Origin: DASXRA01 sp036558905
GTDB lineage: Bacteria; Actinomycetota; Actinomycetes; Mycobacteriales; Jatrophihabitantaceae
Length of the DNA: 64,000 bases
Direction: 5' to 3'
Assembly: GCA_036558905.1 (NCBI GenBank)
Contig: DATBER010000169.1
Location: 48,041-112,040 of the forward strand
The position numbers and the translations under genes were made by a program. Below are positions 44,277-55,044 of the stretch, piece after piece. The notes beneath the pieces were generated by a model, which was not told the origin of the DNA, did no database searches, and saw only the letters and a program-made list of their open reading frames with translations. The first letter of the stretch is position 1; the number at the start of each line of letters is the position of its first letter.

Positions 44277-45542
44277 TCACCCGAACGCGAACTCGGCTAC
44301 GACGATCTCCTTAATCCTTCGCCGCGCTGCCCACATGGCGTCGTGGTCGTCGGCTGCGCCGTAAACGGAGTACAACCGCGCGTCGTATCCCTCGCGCGAG
44401 TCGACGGCGTCGCCCGGGCGACGGTTGATCAGCAACGTGTCCACACCGGGTACTCGCCGAACCTCGTCCAGGCCGTCCAGGCGGAGCACCCGGGTGGCAC
44501 CGAGCGGCGGAGGCTCGAAGATGGAGTACCCGACGCGCTGACAAGGCACCGGGCCGTCGAAGTGCAGGGCCTCGCCGAGTGCGACCCGGCAGGCGATGTC
44601 CAGGAACGACCAGGCGCCATCCGTGGCCAACGCGAAGATCTCCGGGATCGACCCGCCGACCCGGCCGTTCACCTCGATGACACAAGGGCCATCCGGCGTG
44701 ACCTTGACCTCCGTGTGGAAAACGCCGGTATCGGCCTGCACCGCTTCGATGGCTCGTCCGGCGACGCGCACGATCTCGTCGGTCGTTTCCCGAGGCAGGT
44801 TCGACGGGATGAAATCGCCGGTTTCCCGATACGGGTCGGCGAGCCTGCTCCGTCCGGTGACGGCCAGGTGGCTCAGCCGGCCTCCAGCGAGGATGCTCTC
44901 CACCGAGACGAAATCGGCGTACGGCCGCTCGGCTCGTGGCCAGCTGTCTTGCAGCATCTGTTCGACGAGCAGATCGACGTTGCCGGCCTGCTCCAGTTCC
45001 TGAGCCAGTTCGGCCGCGTTCGCGACCCGGTCGGTGCCCTGGCTCCCCGCCCCCGACTGGGGCTTGACCACCGCGGGATAACGCACCTCTCGACGGATCG
45101 CCTCCTGGACGGCGGCGCCCGTACCTGCCGGAACCGCCCAGAAGTCCGGCGTCGGCAGTCCGGCCGCCCGCAGCGCACGCCGCTGCGCGTGCTTGTTCGT
45201 CAGCCGCGTCACCGTGGCCTCCGACTGCACGGCCAGGCCGAGGTGGCCGCCGATCGAGGCTGCGCGCATCAGCTCGACTTCCGCGAAGGCGATGATCCCG
45301 TCCGGTGCGTGGACGGCCACCTGGTCGGCCGCCTCGGCGGCGCTCAGCCCGGTAATGTCGACAACAGCACCGAATCGCTTTAGCACCCGCTGCCAGACCT
45401 CGAATTCGACCGTCGTGCGGTCGACGAGCCAGATGAACCGACGTTGACCCGCAGACGTCTCGATGAGCTGCAAGAGCAGCATCTGGGGATCGACTACGAC
45501 AGCGAGCCGGGGGCGTGGATCATCGCGAGGCGGGCTGGGCAT
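44277..45542 (-). CDS. ATP-grasp ligase, amino-acid ligase-like
   Basis: This protein of 421 residues has the ATP-grasp layout: lid and Lys in YPAVVKPQSGAGSQGTDRV near 150, LLVEQMLQDSW, the large loop with SVESILAGGRLSHLAVTGRS, and the Mg site CVIEVNGRVGGSIPEI near 290. Members of this group join amino acids or amino acid-like acids to amines through acyl phosphates. It is convergent with the FAD gene (2 nt between stops) and lacks a strong ribosome site. Its presence beside the carrier-protein module suggests a peptide or amide bond is made. Confidence 0.85.
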   Translation of the reverse strand: MPSPPRDDPRPRLAVVVDPQMLLLQLIETSAGQRRFIWLVDRTTVEFEVWQRVLKRFGAVVDITGLSAAEAADQVAVHAPDGIIAFAEVELMRAASIGGHLGLAVQSEATVTRLTNKHAQRRALRAAGLPTPDFWAVPAGTGAAVQEAIRREVRYPAVVKPQSGAGSQGTDRVANAAELAQELEQAGNVDLLVEQMLQDSWPRAERPYADFVSVESILAGGRLSHLAVTGRSRLADPYRETGDFIPSNLPRETTDEIVRVAGRAIEAVQADTGVFHTEVKVTPDGPCVIEVNGRVGGSIPEIFALATDGAWSFLDIACRVALGEALHFDGPVPCQRVGYSIFEPPPLGATRVLRLDGLDEVRRVPGVDTLLINRRPGDAVDSREGYDARLYSVYGAADDHDAMWAARRRIKEIVVAEFAFG

Positions 45543-45705
45543 GCGCTACAGCATGCCTTGTCGCCCGACAGCAACTTCACAGGACCCGTTCACGCGACGT
45601 TGCGGTCTGCTTACGCGCATCGATACGGTCAGCAAAACCAGCCGATCGGCTACTCGTCACCGCCAAACTGCGGGTGTATTGTTCGTGCGCTGCATCAAGC
45701 CGACC

Positions 45706-45710
45706 GGGGG
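45706..45710 (+). promoter_or_regulatory. G-tract leader motif ahead of the GNAT gene
   Basis: CGACCGGGGGTAGGCG precedes the ATG at 45717. The 174-bp region upstream, divergent from the ATP-grasp gene, is otherwise plain and somewhat AT-richer than average. Confidence 0.4.
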
Positions 45711-45716
45711 TAGGCG

Positions 45717-46580
45717 ATGATTTCTAGTCCTGGCATCCGCGACAATCGGATATCCGGCCTGTATAACCCCGAAGAAGCCAATAGAGGCGTCAATCAGCGG
45801 GTCGAATTGCCGAGGCTCCGGCACATCTACGGCGTCAGCGCGAGATGGTGGGTAGTCGGCAGCGCCTTCCGCAGTCTTCGTGATTCCGTTTATCCATTGC
45901 GATGGCTCCCGAGCGGCCCCAATTCCGTGCTTGTGCACGGGGCCGCCAGTTCGGTGATGGCCGCAGTCATGGCCACTCTCCTGGACTCGGGCATCCGAGG
46001 CGAGGTGCTGGCGGCCGATCCCGCGTTGGGCAGTGTGCAGGTGCTGGTCGACGCGGGGTGGGCCTGCATAGGCATCCGCCCGTTCATGCGCCTTTGGGCC
46101 CAGCCGGACGATGCGGGTGCTGCCGCAGCCACGGCGCCCGAGGCGGTACCACACAGCGAGGTCAGCTGCTTGACGGAGCCTGCTGACCTAAAGGTCGCCG
46201 GGCAGATCGTGGCCGACGCGTTCGGTCGCGATCCAGACCCGGTAATGGGCTCGACGCAGGCCGGTTACCACAACACGTCGGAACGGCTCGTCTGGGGCCT
46301 CTACGAGGCCGGCGAAATGGTGTCCTGCGCGACGACCGTGCGGGTCGAAGACACCGTCGTGTTGTGGGACGTCGCGACCAGGCCGGGCAGCCAGCGAGGC
46401 GGCTACGGCAAGAGGTTGCTCGATGCTGTCCACGCCCGATGTGTGGATTCGTGGAACACGCGTCAATTCCTACTGTCTTCGTCAGACGCTGGTTATCGCC
46501 TCTACGAGTCGCTAGGTTACGAAACCCTCGCCTGGTGGCAATCTTGGTCGCGTCCACGGTGGGCTTTTCCAGCGTCGTAA
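45717..46580 (+). CDS. GNAT family N-acetyltransferase with extra N-terminal domain
   Basis: This protein of 287 residues has a GNAT domain at about 155-285: the acetyl-CoA loop ATRPGSQRGGYGKRLLDAV, and the late motif YRLYESLGYE. The first 140 residues form a second, degenerate-looking alpha/beta domain (VLVHGAASSVMAAVMATLLD), perhaps another GNAT-like half. Base composition at the 5' end is lower in GC than the neighbours. It may acetylate the product of the carrier-protein module or a nucleotide-linked amino sugar. Confidence 0.8.
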   Translation: MISSPGIRDNRISGLYNPEEANRGVNQRVELPRLRHIYGVSARWWVVGSAFRSLRDSVYPLRWLPSGPNSVLVHGAASSVMAAVMATLLDSGIRGEVLAADPALGSVQVLVDAGWACIGIRPFMRLWAQPDDAGAAAATAPEAVPHSEVSCLTEPADLKVAGQIVADAFGRDPDPVMGSTQAGYHNTSERLVWGLYEAGEMVSCATTVRVEDTVVLWDVATRPGSQRGGYGKRLLDAVHARCVDSWNTRQFLLSSSDAGYRLYESLGYETLAWWQSWSRPRWAFPAS

Positions 46581-46596
46581 AGACAGTACGACTTGC

Positions 46597-46631
46597 GCCC
46601 TTACCGCGGCTATTACGACCGCGGTAAGGGC
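46597..46631. terminator. Bidirectional terminator between GNAT and glycosylphosphotransferase genes
   Basis: A perfect 13-bp inverted repeat (GCCCTTACCGCGG with CCGCGGTAAGGGC) and a 9-nt loop lie between two convergent genes. It is the strongest simple hairpin in the EPS locus. Confidence 0.85.
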
Positions 46632-46670
46632 TCTCAGCTCAGTACTCGGTAACGATGAATTTAGCTTGTC

Positions 46671-48308
46671 TCAATAAGCGCCCGATGCCCGCGCCACAGC
46701 GGAAGGCGTCTTCCAGAGAATCATCAAGTCGTAGCCAAGACTCCAGTTCTCGACGTACCGCAGGTCGAGCTGCACGGTCTCCTGCCAGCTCAGGTCGTTG
46801 CGTCCGCTCACCTGCCACAGCCCGGTGATGCCGGGTTTGACGAGCAGGCGCCGTCGCATGTCCGGCTCGTACTGCGCCACCTCGGCCGGCAGGTTGGGAC
46901 GCGGTCCGACCAGCGACATCCGTCCGGTGAGGACGTTGAGCAGCTGCGGGATCTCGTCCAGCGAGTACTTCCGGATGAAGCGGCCGACCGGCGTGATGCG
47001 CGGATCGTCGGGAATCTTGAACCACAACCCGTCGGCGTTGACGTTGCGGGCCTCGAGCTCGCGTTTGCGCTCCTCGGCGTTCACGTACATTGACCGGAAT
47101 TTGATCATGGTGAACAGGCGTCCACCCCGGCCGACCCGCTGCTGGCGGAAGAACACGGGGCCACGGCTGGTGACGCGCACTGCGAGCGCGACGCCCAGCG
47201 CGACGGGCGCCAGCACCGCCAGCACCAGGGTCGCGATGCTGCGGTCGAAGACACCCTTGACCAGGCGACGGAATCCGGTGAACTCCGGCTCCTCGACGTG
47301 GACGAGCGGGAGCCCCGCCACGGGCTGGATGTGCAACCGCGGGCCGGCGATCTCGATCAGCCCGGGCGACACGATCAGGTCGGTGGACGTGCCCTCGAGC
47401 TGCCACGAGATCCAGCGCAGGCGTTCCGCACCCACGCGAGACGACGACACGATCGCGACCGTGTCAGCCTTGCCGATCTCGACGGCGCGCAGCACCGAAT
47501 CGACGTCGCCCAGAAGCGGCACGCCGGCGTCGGCCAGCACCTGCAATGTGTCCTCGTCGTCCAGCAGCTCGGACGGAACACACGCGCCGACCACCCGCAT
47601 GCCGGCGTAGCGGTCACGCTGCACCAGAGCGGCGAAGTCAGCCACACCCCGACCGTCGCCCACCAGCAGCATGCCCGTCATCGCGCGGCCACGCCTGCGC
47701 AGGAAGTGCAGGTACTTGCGCGCGCAGTAGCGGCCGATCACGTCGAGCACGAGCGCGAGCGGCAGCGCCACGACGACGAACCCGCGGGCGATCTCCGTGT
47801 GCGTGGCGTACGAGCCGATTGCCACAACCGCCGTCAGGTAGAGAAATGCCTTGAACAGCCGATCGAATTCGGCCGCCCCCGCGCCGACGAAGCGCCCTTC
47901 GTACGCGCGATTGAGAGCGACGACGCATACCCAGACCAGCGGGATGCCCACATCCACCGATGCGTACGCCGCGACGTGCGTGCTGGTGTTGTCCGGCATG
48001 CCGAACCGCACGGCCGACGCGACGAGCACGGCGATCGCGGCCGCAACGAGGTCGATCACGACCAGCAAGGACTGATAGCGGCGCATCCACCGGGGACGTA
48101 GCTCGCTGTCGTCCGAACCTCTTACTACGAGATCGGCTGTGGTTGTCGGGTCGATCGCCTGTGGCCGTGGCGCCGGCCGTGGACGATGACGCGTCGCTGC
48201 CGAGTTGCCTGTTTGCCCTTGCGCCGAAGGGTCGGCGAGCAGACCCAGCGCTGGGCTGGACGACTCGCGTTCCTTCCCCCCGGCAGCCGGCAAGCCGCCT
48301 CTGAACAT
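46671..48308 (-). CDS. Polyprenyl-phosphate glycosylphosphotransferase, EPS initiating enzyme
   Basis: This protein of 545 residues has the WbaP/CpsE layout. Four to five N-terminal membrane helices span about 75-205, a CoA-binding-like Rossmann region (GMLLVGDGRGVADFAALVQ) follows near 215, and a transmembrane re-entrant helix lies near 365. The catalytic domain has VFFRQQRVGRGGRLFTMIKF, the Arg/Glu-rich WFKIPDDPRITPVGRFIRK, YSLDEIPQLLNVLTGRMSLV and GPRPNLP. It attaches the first sugar-1-phosphate to undecaprenyl phosphate, beginning repeat-unit synthesis. GGGGGG lies 3 nt before the ATG. Confidence 0.94.
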   Translation of the reverse strand: MFRGGLPAAGGKERESSSPALGLLADPSAQGQTGNSAATRHRPRPAPRPQAIDPTTTADLVVRGSDDSELRPRWMRRYQSLLVVIDLVAAAIAVLVASAVRFGMPDNTSTHVAAYASVDVGIPLVWVCVVALNRAYEGRFVGAGAAEFDRLFKAFLYLTAVVAIGSYATHTEIARGFVVVALPLALVLDVIGRYCARKYLHFLRRRGRAMTGMLLVGDGRGVADFAALVQRDRYAGMRVVGACVPSELLDDEDTLQVLADAGVPLLGDVDSVLRAVEIGKADTVAIVSSSRVGAERLRWISWQLEGTSTDLIVSPGLIEIAGPRLHIQPVAGLPLVHVEEPEFTGFRRLVKGVFDRSIATLVLAVLAPVALGVALAVRVTSRGPVFFRQQRVGRGGRLFTMIKFRSMYVNAEERKRELEARNVNADGLWFKIPDDPRITPVGRFIRKYSLDEIPQLLNVLTGRMSLVGPRPNLPAEVAQYEPDMRRRLLVKPGITGLWQVSGRNDLSWQETVQLDLRYVENWSLGYDLMILWKTPSAVARASGAY

Positions 48309-48678
48309 GTGCCCCCCGATTTCGCGTCGTGCGGATCGCGAACGATCCGCACGACGGACCCCCGATATCGATCACCCGACGTGGGGAGCATGTTCATTCG
48401 CCGTTGCCCCCCGGCCGACGACTGACTCGACGTTTATAGCGCGTGTGGTCGGCGAGCGAAAGTCGAAACGAGAAACGTTGAGAAATCAGTGGGTCGCGTC
48501 GGCGCGCGAGGACCACTTTGCGCATGCGCGGATACACAACGTGAGCGATCTTCGTCCGATGCCATAGCGTTGAGGATGGCCCGCCCGCATTGGCGACGTT
48601 CGGCCGATCCATGCCTGTGTTAGGTCGGCCGACCCGCGCCCGATGCCAGACAGTCACCGGTACGGAAGAATTTCCGAC
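48309..48678. promoter_or_regulatory. Divergent region between glycosylphosphotransferase and ppc genes, with a hairpin flanked by G-tracts
   Basis: This 370-bp gap has no gene. Near the left end a perfect 14-bp inverted repeat with a CGAA tetraloop occupies 48325-48356. On the minus strand it is flanked by ATCGGGGGTCC before it (48363-48359) and AAATCGGGGGGCAC after it (48317-48312), ending at the start codon. The remainder contains AT-richer stretches (TTTATA near 48434, GAAACGAGAAACG) that probably hold the promoters. Confidence 0.6.
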
Positions 48679-51477
<2,799 letters not shown>

Positions 51478-51485
51478 GCGGGCCC

Positions 51486-51541
51486 GATCCGGTTTTGGTC
51501 ACCGGGCCGGTTATCTGCGACCTGGTGACCAAAACCGGATC
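51486..51541. repeat. REP-like palindromic element, copy 1
   Basis: An 18-bp perfect inverted repeat (GATCCGGTTTTGGTCACC with its complement at 51524-51541) encloses a 20-nt loop. Its sequence matches a second element at 53632-53679 in the opposite orientation with only a handful of differences over about 48 bp. It lies 8 bp after the ppc stop and could also end its transcript. Confidence 0.8.
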
Positions 51542-51714
51542 ACGCCCAGTGAGTTCGCCCGCGCTGCTGCTGATGCTCGTGATCGGGTTCGCCCGCCGCC
51601 GACAGGCCCGCCCGGCGGTGCCGTCCGCGGCGAGACGTCCGAGGCGAGACCGTCCGGGGCGGTGCCGTCCGAAAACCGTCAGTCGTTGTCGGAGGTGGTT
51701 GGCAGACTGGACAT

Positions 51715-53130
51715 GTGATGCCCGACGCCGACACCTGCTACCGGGCCGTCCAGGGCCGGGACGCGCGCTTCGACGGCTGGTTCTTCATCGCCGTCCGCAC
51801 CACCCGCATCTACTGTCGTCCGTCCTGCCCGGCGGTCACGCCGCAGCGCCAGAACGTCACGTTCCACCCAAGCGCGGCCGCCGCCCAGCGCGCGGGTTAC
51901 CGGGCCTGCAAGCGGTGCCGCCCCGACGCCTCCCCCGGCTCGCCGGAATGGGACGTGCGCGGCGATCTGGCCGGACGGGCGCTGCGCATGATCCGCGACG
52001 GCGTCATCGACCGCGAGGGCGTGCCGGGCCTGGCCAGCCGGCTCGGGTACTCCGAACGGCAGATCCATCGGACCCTGGTCGCCGAGGTGGGCGCCGGCGC
52101 CCTGGCCCTCGCCCGCGCCCAGCGGGCCCAGACCGCCCGCGTCCTGCTCGAGACGACCCCGCTGCCGGCCGCCGACGTGGCGTTCGCCGCGGGATTCGCC
52201 AGCGTCCGGCAGTTCAACGAGACGATCCAGGCGGTGTTCGCCACGACGCCCACCGGCCTGCGCGCCGCCCGGCGCACCCACGGGTCCCTGTCCGGCGGTG
52301 CCCTCGACCTGCGCCTGCCGTACCGCGCTCCGATGGACCTCGGCGCGACACTCGAGTTCCTGGGCCACCGCGCGATTCCGGGCGTCGAGGCCTTCGACGG
52401 CAACACGCTCACCCGCACGCTGCGCCTGCCCGGCGGACCGGCCCTGGTGTCGCTGAGCGACGGCGGTGGCTACGTCCGGTGCCAGCTGCGGTTGACCGAC
52501 CAGCGCGACCTGATCACGGCAGTCGCCCGCGTGCGCCGGCTGCTCGACCTGGACGCCGACCCGGTGGCCGTCGACTCCGCGCTCGAGCGCGACCCGCAAC
52601 TGGCGATGCTGGTCCGCAAGAACAGCGGCCTGCGCTCCCCGGGCGCCGTCGACGGCTTCGAGATGGCGGTGCGGGCGATCGTCGGGCAGCAGATCAGCGT
52701 CGCCGGAGCGCGCACCGTACTGGGCCGTATTGCGGCGTCGTGGGGCGACGTGGCGTTCGACGAGTGGCGGCTGTTCCCGTCGACCGAAGCGTTCGCCGCG
52801 TCCGACCCGGCCGACCTGCCGATGCCCCGCAAGCGGGCGGCCACCCTGCACACGATCGCCACCACGATGGCGTCCGACGACCTGAGGCTCGACCCGGGCG
52901 CCGACCGGGCCGCGACCCGCGCCGCGCTGCTGGCCCTGCCCGGCATCGGCACCTGGACGGCCGACTACCTGCTCATGCGGGCGGTGGGCGATCCCGACAT
53001 CCTGCTGGCCGGCGATCTGGGTGTGCGCAAGGCCGCCGAGTCGCTCGACATCGGCGTGTCCGAAGGGCGAGCCGACTGGGCGCCGTGGCGTTCCTACGCC
53101 ACCCATCAGTTGTGGAGGAACCACCCGTGA
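51715..53130 (+). CDS. Ada/AlkA fusion: methyl-sensing regulator with 3-methyladenine glycosylase
   Basis: This protein of 471 residues combines alkylation sensing and base excision. Residues 1-75 form the Ada zinc domain, with four Cys (CRPSC and ACKRC) that take methyl groups from phosphotriesters. Residues 80-185 form an AraC-type helix-turn-helix (LASRLGYSERQIHRTL). Residues 190-471 form AlkA: an N-terminal domain, then the helix-hairpin-helix LPGIGTWTADYLLMR and the catalytic Asp region in LAGDLGVRKA. The gene starts GTG 51715 or ATG 51718. It overlaps ogt by 4 bp, forming an adaptive-response operon that it probably activates itself. Confidence 0.92.
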   Translation: MMPDADTCYRAVQGRDARFDGWFFIAVRTTRIYCRPSCPAVTPQRQNVTFHPSAAAAQRAGYRACKRCRPDASPGSPEWDVRGDLAGRALRMIRDGVIDREGVPGLASRLGYSERQIHRTLVAEVGAGALALARAQRAQTARVLLETTPLPAADVAFAAGFASVRQFNETIQAVFATTPTGLRAARRTHGSLSGGALDLRLPYRAPMDLGATLEFLGHRAIPGVEAFDGNTLTRTLRLPGGPALVSLSDGGGYVRCQLRLTDQRDLITAVARVRRLLDLDADPVAVDSALERDPQLAMLVRKNSGLRSPGAVDGFEMAVRAIVGQQISVAGARTVLGRIAASWGDVAFDEWRLFPSTEAFAASDPADLPMPRKRAATLHTIATTMASDDLRLDPGADRAATRAALLALPGIGTWTADYLLMRAVGDPDILLAGDLGVRKAAESLDIGVSEGRADWAPWRSYATHQLWRNHP

Positions 53131-53615
53131 AATACAGCTACATCGAGACGCCGCTGGGCGACATGCTGGCCACCCGCGACGAGGGTGGCATCACCGGCCT
53201 GGACCTGCCTCGATCGAGGTACCCGAGGCGGGTGCACGACGATTGGGAGCGCGACGACGCGGCGTTCGACGACATCCGCACCCAGCTGGGCGAGTACTTC
53301 GCCGGTGAGCGCCAGGAGTTTGACCTGCCACTGAACCTCGGCGGCAGCCCGTTCCAGTCGCTGGTGTGGAACGCGCTGATCGACATCCCGTACGGCGAGA
53401 CGACCAGCTACGGCAAGCTCGCCGTCGCGATCGGGCATCCGGACGGGCCCCGCGCCGTCGGGCTGGCCAACGGGCAGAACCCGGTGCCGATCATCGTGCC
53501 GTGCCACCGGGTGATCGGCGCCAACGGCTCGCTGACCGGGTACGGCGGCGGGCTGGACGCCAAGCGCTGGCTGCTCGACCACGAGGCCAAGCACGCGGGG
53601 CTGACGCTCGTCTGA
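53127..53615 (+). CDS. ogt: Methylated-DNA-[protein]-cysteine S-methyltransferase
   Basis: This suicide repair protein of 162 residues removes O6-methylguanine damage. The active-site signature PIIVPCHRVIGANGSLTGYGGG, with acceptor Cys near 125, is intact. The DNA-binding stretch YGETTSYGKLAVAIGHP and the Arg finger in GPRAVGLANGQNP are also present. It starts with GTG, overlapping the Ada/AlkA stop (GTGA), with GGAGG 8 nt upstream. Confidence 0.95.
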   Translation: MKYSYIETPLGDMLATRDEGGITGLDLPRSRYPRRVHDDWERDDAAFDDIRTQLGEYFAGERQEFDLPLNLGGSPFQSLVWNALIDIPYGETTSYGKLAVAIGHPDGPRAVGLANGQNPVPIIVPCHRVIGANGSLTGYGGGLDAKRWLLDHEAKHAGLTLV

Positions 53616-53631
53616 GGCCTGGGCGCTTGCC

Positions 53632-53679
53632 CGGTTTTGGTCGCCAGGTCTCATATAACCGGCCTGGTGACCAAAACCG
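53632..53679. repeat. REP-like palindromic element, copy 2
   Basis: A 17-bp inverted repeat (CGGTTTTGGTCGCCAGG with its near-complement at 53663-53679, one G-T pair) has a 14-nt loop. Reverse-complemented, it matches the element at 51486-51541. It lies between convergent ogt and azoR and may act as a bidirectional terminator. Confidence 0.8.
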
Positions 53680-53690
53680 AAAAATGCCGG

Positions 53691-54320
53691 TCAGAACGTC
53701 TTGGCGGTGGCTCGGGCCTCGGCGTCGGCCACCTGGCGGGCGTCGGCCACGTCGCCGGTCAGCGTCGGGTGGAAGCCGACCTCGACGATGTCGGTGATGC
53801 CCGTCCAGCGCAGCCAGTCGACGAGGTAGGGCGACTGGAAGTTACTGCCGAACTCGGGACCCAGTCCCGGGCCCCACACCCCGCTGGAATAGACGACCGC
53901 GGCCTTGCGACCCTGGCCGGCCAGCAGGTGCTGGTAGCCCGTGAGCGGGTCGACGCCGAAGATCGTGCCGGGCTGTGACACCACGTCGACGAACTGCTTG
54001 AGGATGTACGGCACGCCGGCGTTCCACATCGGCACGCTGAACAGCACGCGGTCGGCAGCCAAGAACCGCTCGATGACACCCTGAACCGAGCGCCAGGCCA
54101 GCGCCTGGGCGCCGATCAGTTCGACTCCGGCGATCACCGCCATCTTCGCGGTGGCCGCGGCCGGACCGAATTCGGGCAGTGTGCCGTCCCAGAGATCCCA
54201 CGTCTCGATCTCGTCGTCCGGATGGGCGTCGCGATAGGTCTCCAGGAAGGTCTGCGCGATACGCAGAGATTCGGAGTCCGCGCCGCGGGGCGAGGACGAG
54301 ATGTGCAGCAATCGGCTCAC
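53691..54320 (-). CDS. azoR: FMN-dependent NADH-azoreductase / NAD(P)H dehydrogenase (quinone)
   Basis: This flavodoxin-like protein of 209 residues has LLHISSSPRGADSESLRIA at the N-terminus (FMN phosphate site), VPMWNAGVPYILKQFVDVVS near 95 (FMN ring), and YSSGVWGPGLGPEFGSNF. It reduces quinones or azo compounds by two electrons. The GTG at 54320 with AAGGAG upstream is chosen over a longer frame. The divergent TetR gene and paired palindromes in the shared promoter point to induction by an aromatic electrophile. Confidence 0.9.
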   Translation of the reverse strand: MSRLLHISSSPRGADSESLRIAQTFLETYRDAHPDDEIETWDLWDGTLPEFGPAAATAKMAVIAGVELIGAQALAWRSVQGVIERFLAADRVLFSVPMWNAGVPYILKQFVDVVSQPGTIFGVDPLTGYQHLLAGQGRKAAVVYSSGVWGPGLGPEFGSNFQSPYLVDWLRWTGITDIVEVGFHPTLTGDVADARQVADAEARATAKTF

Positions 54321-54342
54321 GGTGTTGCTCCTTCGAGTTAAT

Positions 54343-54356
54343 CGGACTAGGGTCCG
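54343..54356. promoter_or_regulatory. TetR-type operator half-palindrome, site 1
   Basis: CGGACTAGGGTCCG lies between the azoR and tetR starts. It has the same CGGAC-N4-GTCCG frame as site 2, with 36 bp between centres. Confidence 0.65.
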
Positions 54357-54359
54357 TTT

Positions 54360-55016
54360 ATGGCTCGAAGCAACGATACGGACCGCGGTCCGTTTCGTCA
54401 ACGGGGTTCGGCAAAGCCACCGCAGCTGCGCGTCGTCGGCCAGCCCGACCCTCCGCCCGAGCGAGCCGACGCCGCCCGCAACCGCAAGCGAGTGCTCGAC
54501 GCGGCCAAGAAACTGTTCGACGAGCGGGGCGTCGCCGCGGTCACGCTCGACGATGTGGTCGCCGCCGCAGGCGTCGGCAAGGGCACGCTGTTCCGCCGCT
54601 TCGGGGACAAGGCCGGGCTGGCCACCGCGCTGCTCGACGAGCAGGAACGCGCCCTTCAGGAAGAGATCCTGTCCGGGGCGCCGCCACTCGGTCCCGGCGC
54701 CGAACCGGTCGAGCGCCTGGTCGCGTTCGTGCGGACCTACGTCGGCTACGTCGCCGACAACACGGAGATGGTCGCCATGAGCCAGACGTCGAGCCCGGGC
54801 GCGCGCCTACGCACCGGGTCGCACCAGTTCTGGCGGCAACACTGCGAGTACCTGCTCGCCGAGGCCGGCGCCCCCGACCCGGGGCTGAGAGCCGATCTGC
54901 TGCTGGCCGGGCTCACCGCCGAGCAGATCGGCGACTGGCTGCACGAGCAGGGCTGGACGGCGCGGCGACTGGCCAATGTCGTCGCCCGCACCGCCGAGCA
55001 ACTCGCGCAGCCTTAG
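54360..55016 (+). CDS. TetR family regulator
   Basis: This protein of 218 residues has a basic tail (1-38), a helix-turn-helix (VLDAAKKLFDERGVAAVTLDDV, then VGKGTLFRRFGDKAGLATAL), and a C-terminal ligand domain ending in a TetR dimer helix. It is divergent from azoR, so it is the probable repressor of both. The second palindrome lies inside its first codons. Either the true start is later, or the operator is simply coding as well; no good later start is visible. Confidence 0.9.
   Translation: MARSNDTDRGPFRQRGSAKPPQLRVVGQPDPPPERADAARNRKRVLDAAKKLFDERGVAAVTLDDVVAAAGVGKGTLFRRFGDKAGLATALLDEQERALQEEILSGAPPLGPGAEPVERLVAFVRTYVGYVADNTEMVAMSQTSSPGARLRTGSHQFWRQHCEYLLAEAGAPDPGLRADLLLAGLTAEQIGDWLHEQGWTARRLANVVARTAEQLAQP
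54378..54393. promoter_or_regulatory. TetR-type operator palindrome, site 2
   Basis: ACGGACCGCGGTCCGT is a perfect 16-bp palindrome inside the first 12 codons of the TetR gene. It shares CGGAC-N4-GTCCG with site 1. Confidence 0.7.
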
Positions 55017-55044
55017 GCCCGCAGACCACGTACAGCCTGGCTGC

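Noticed and set aside
34198..48308. Exosortase/PEP-CTERM system
   Set aside because: Ligase, carrier protein and paired hydrolases suggest it, but no exosortase gene and no PEP-CTERM tail were found.
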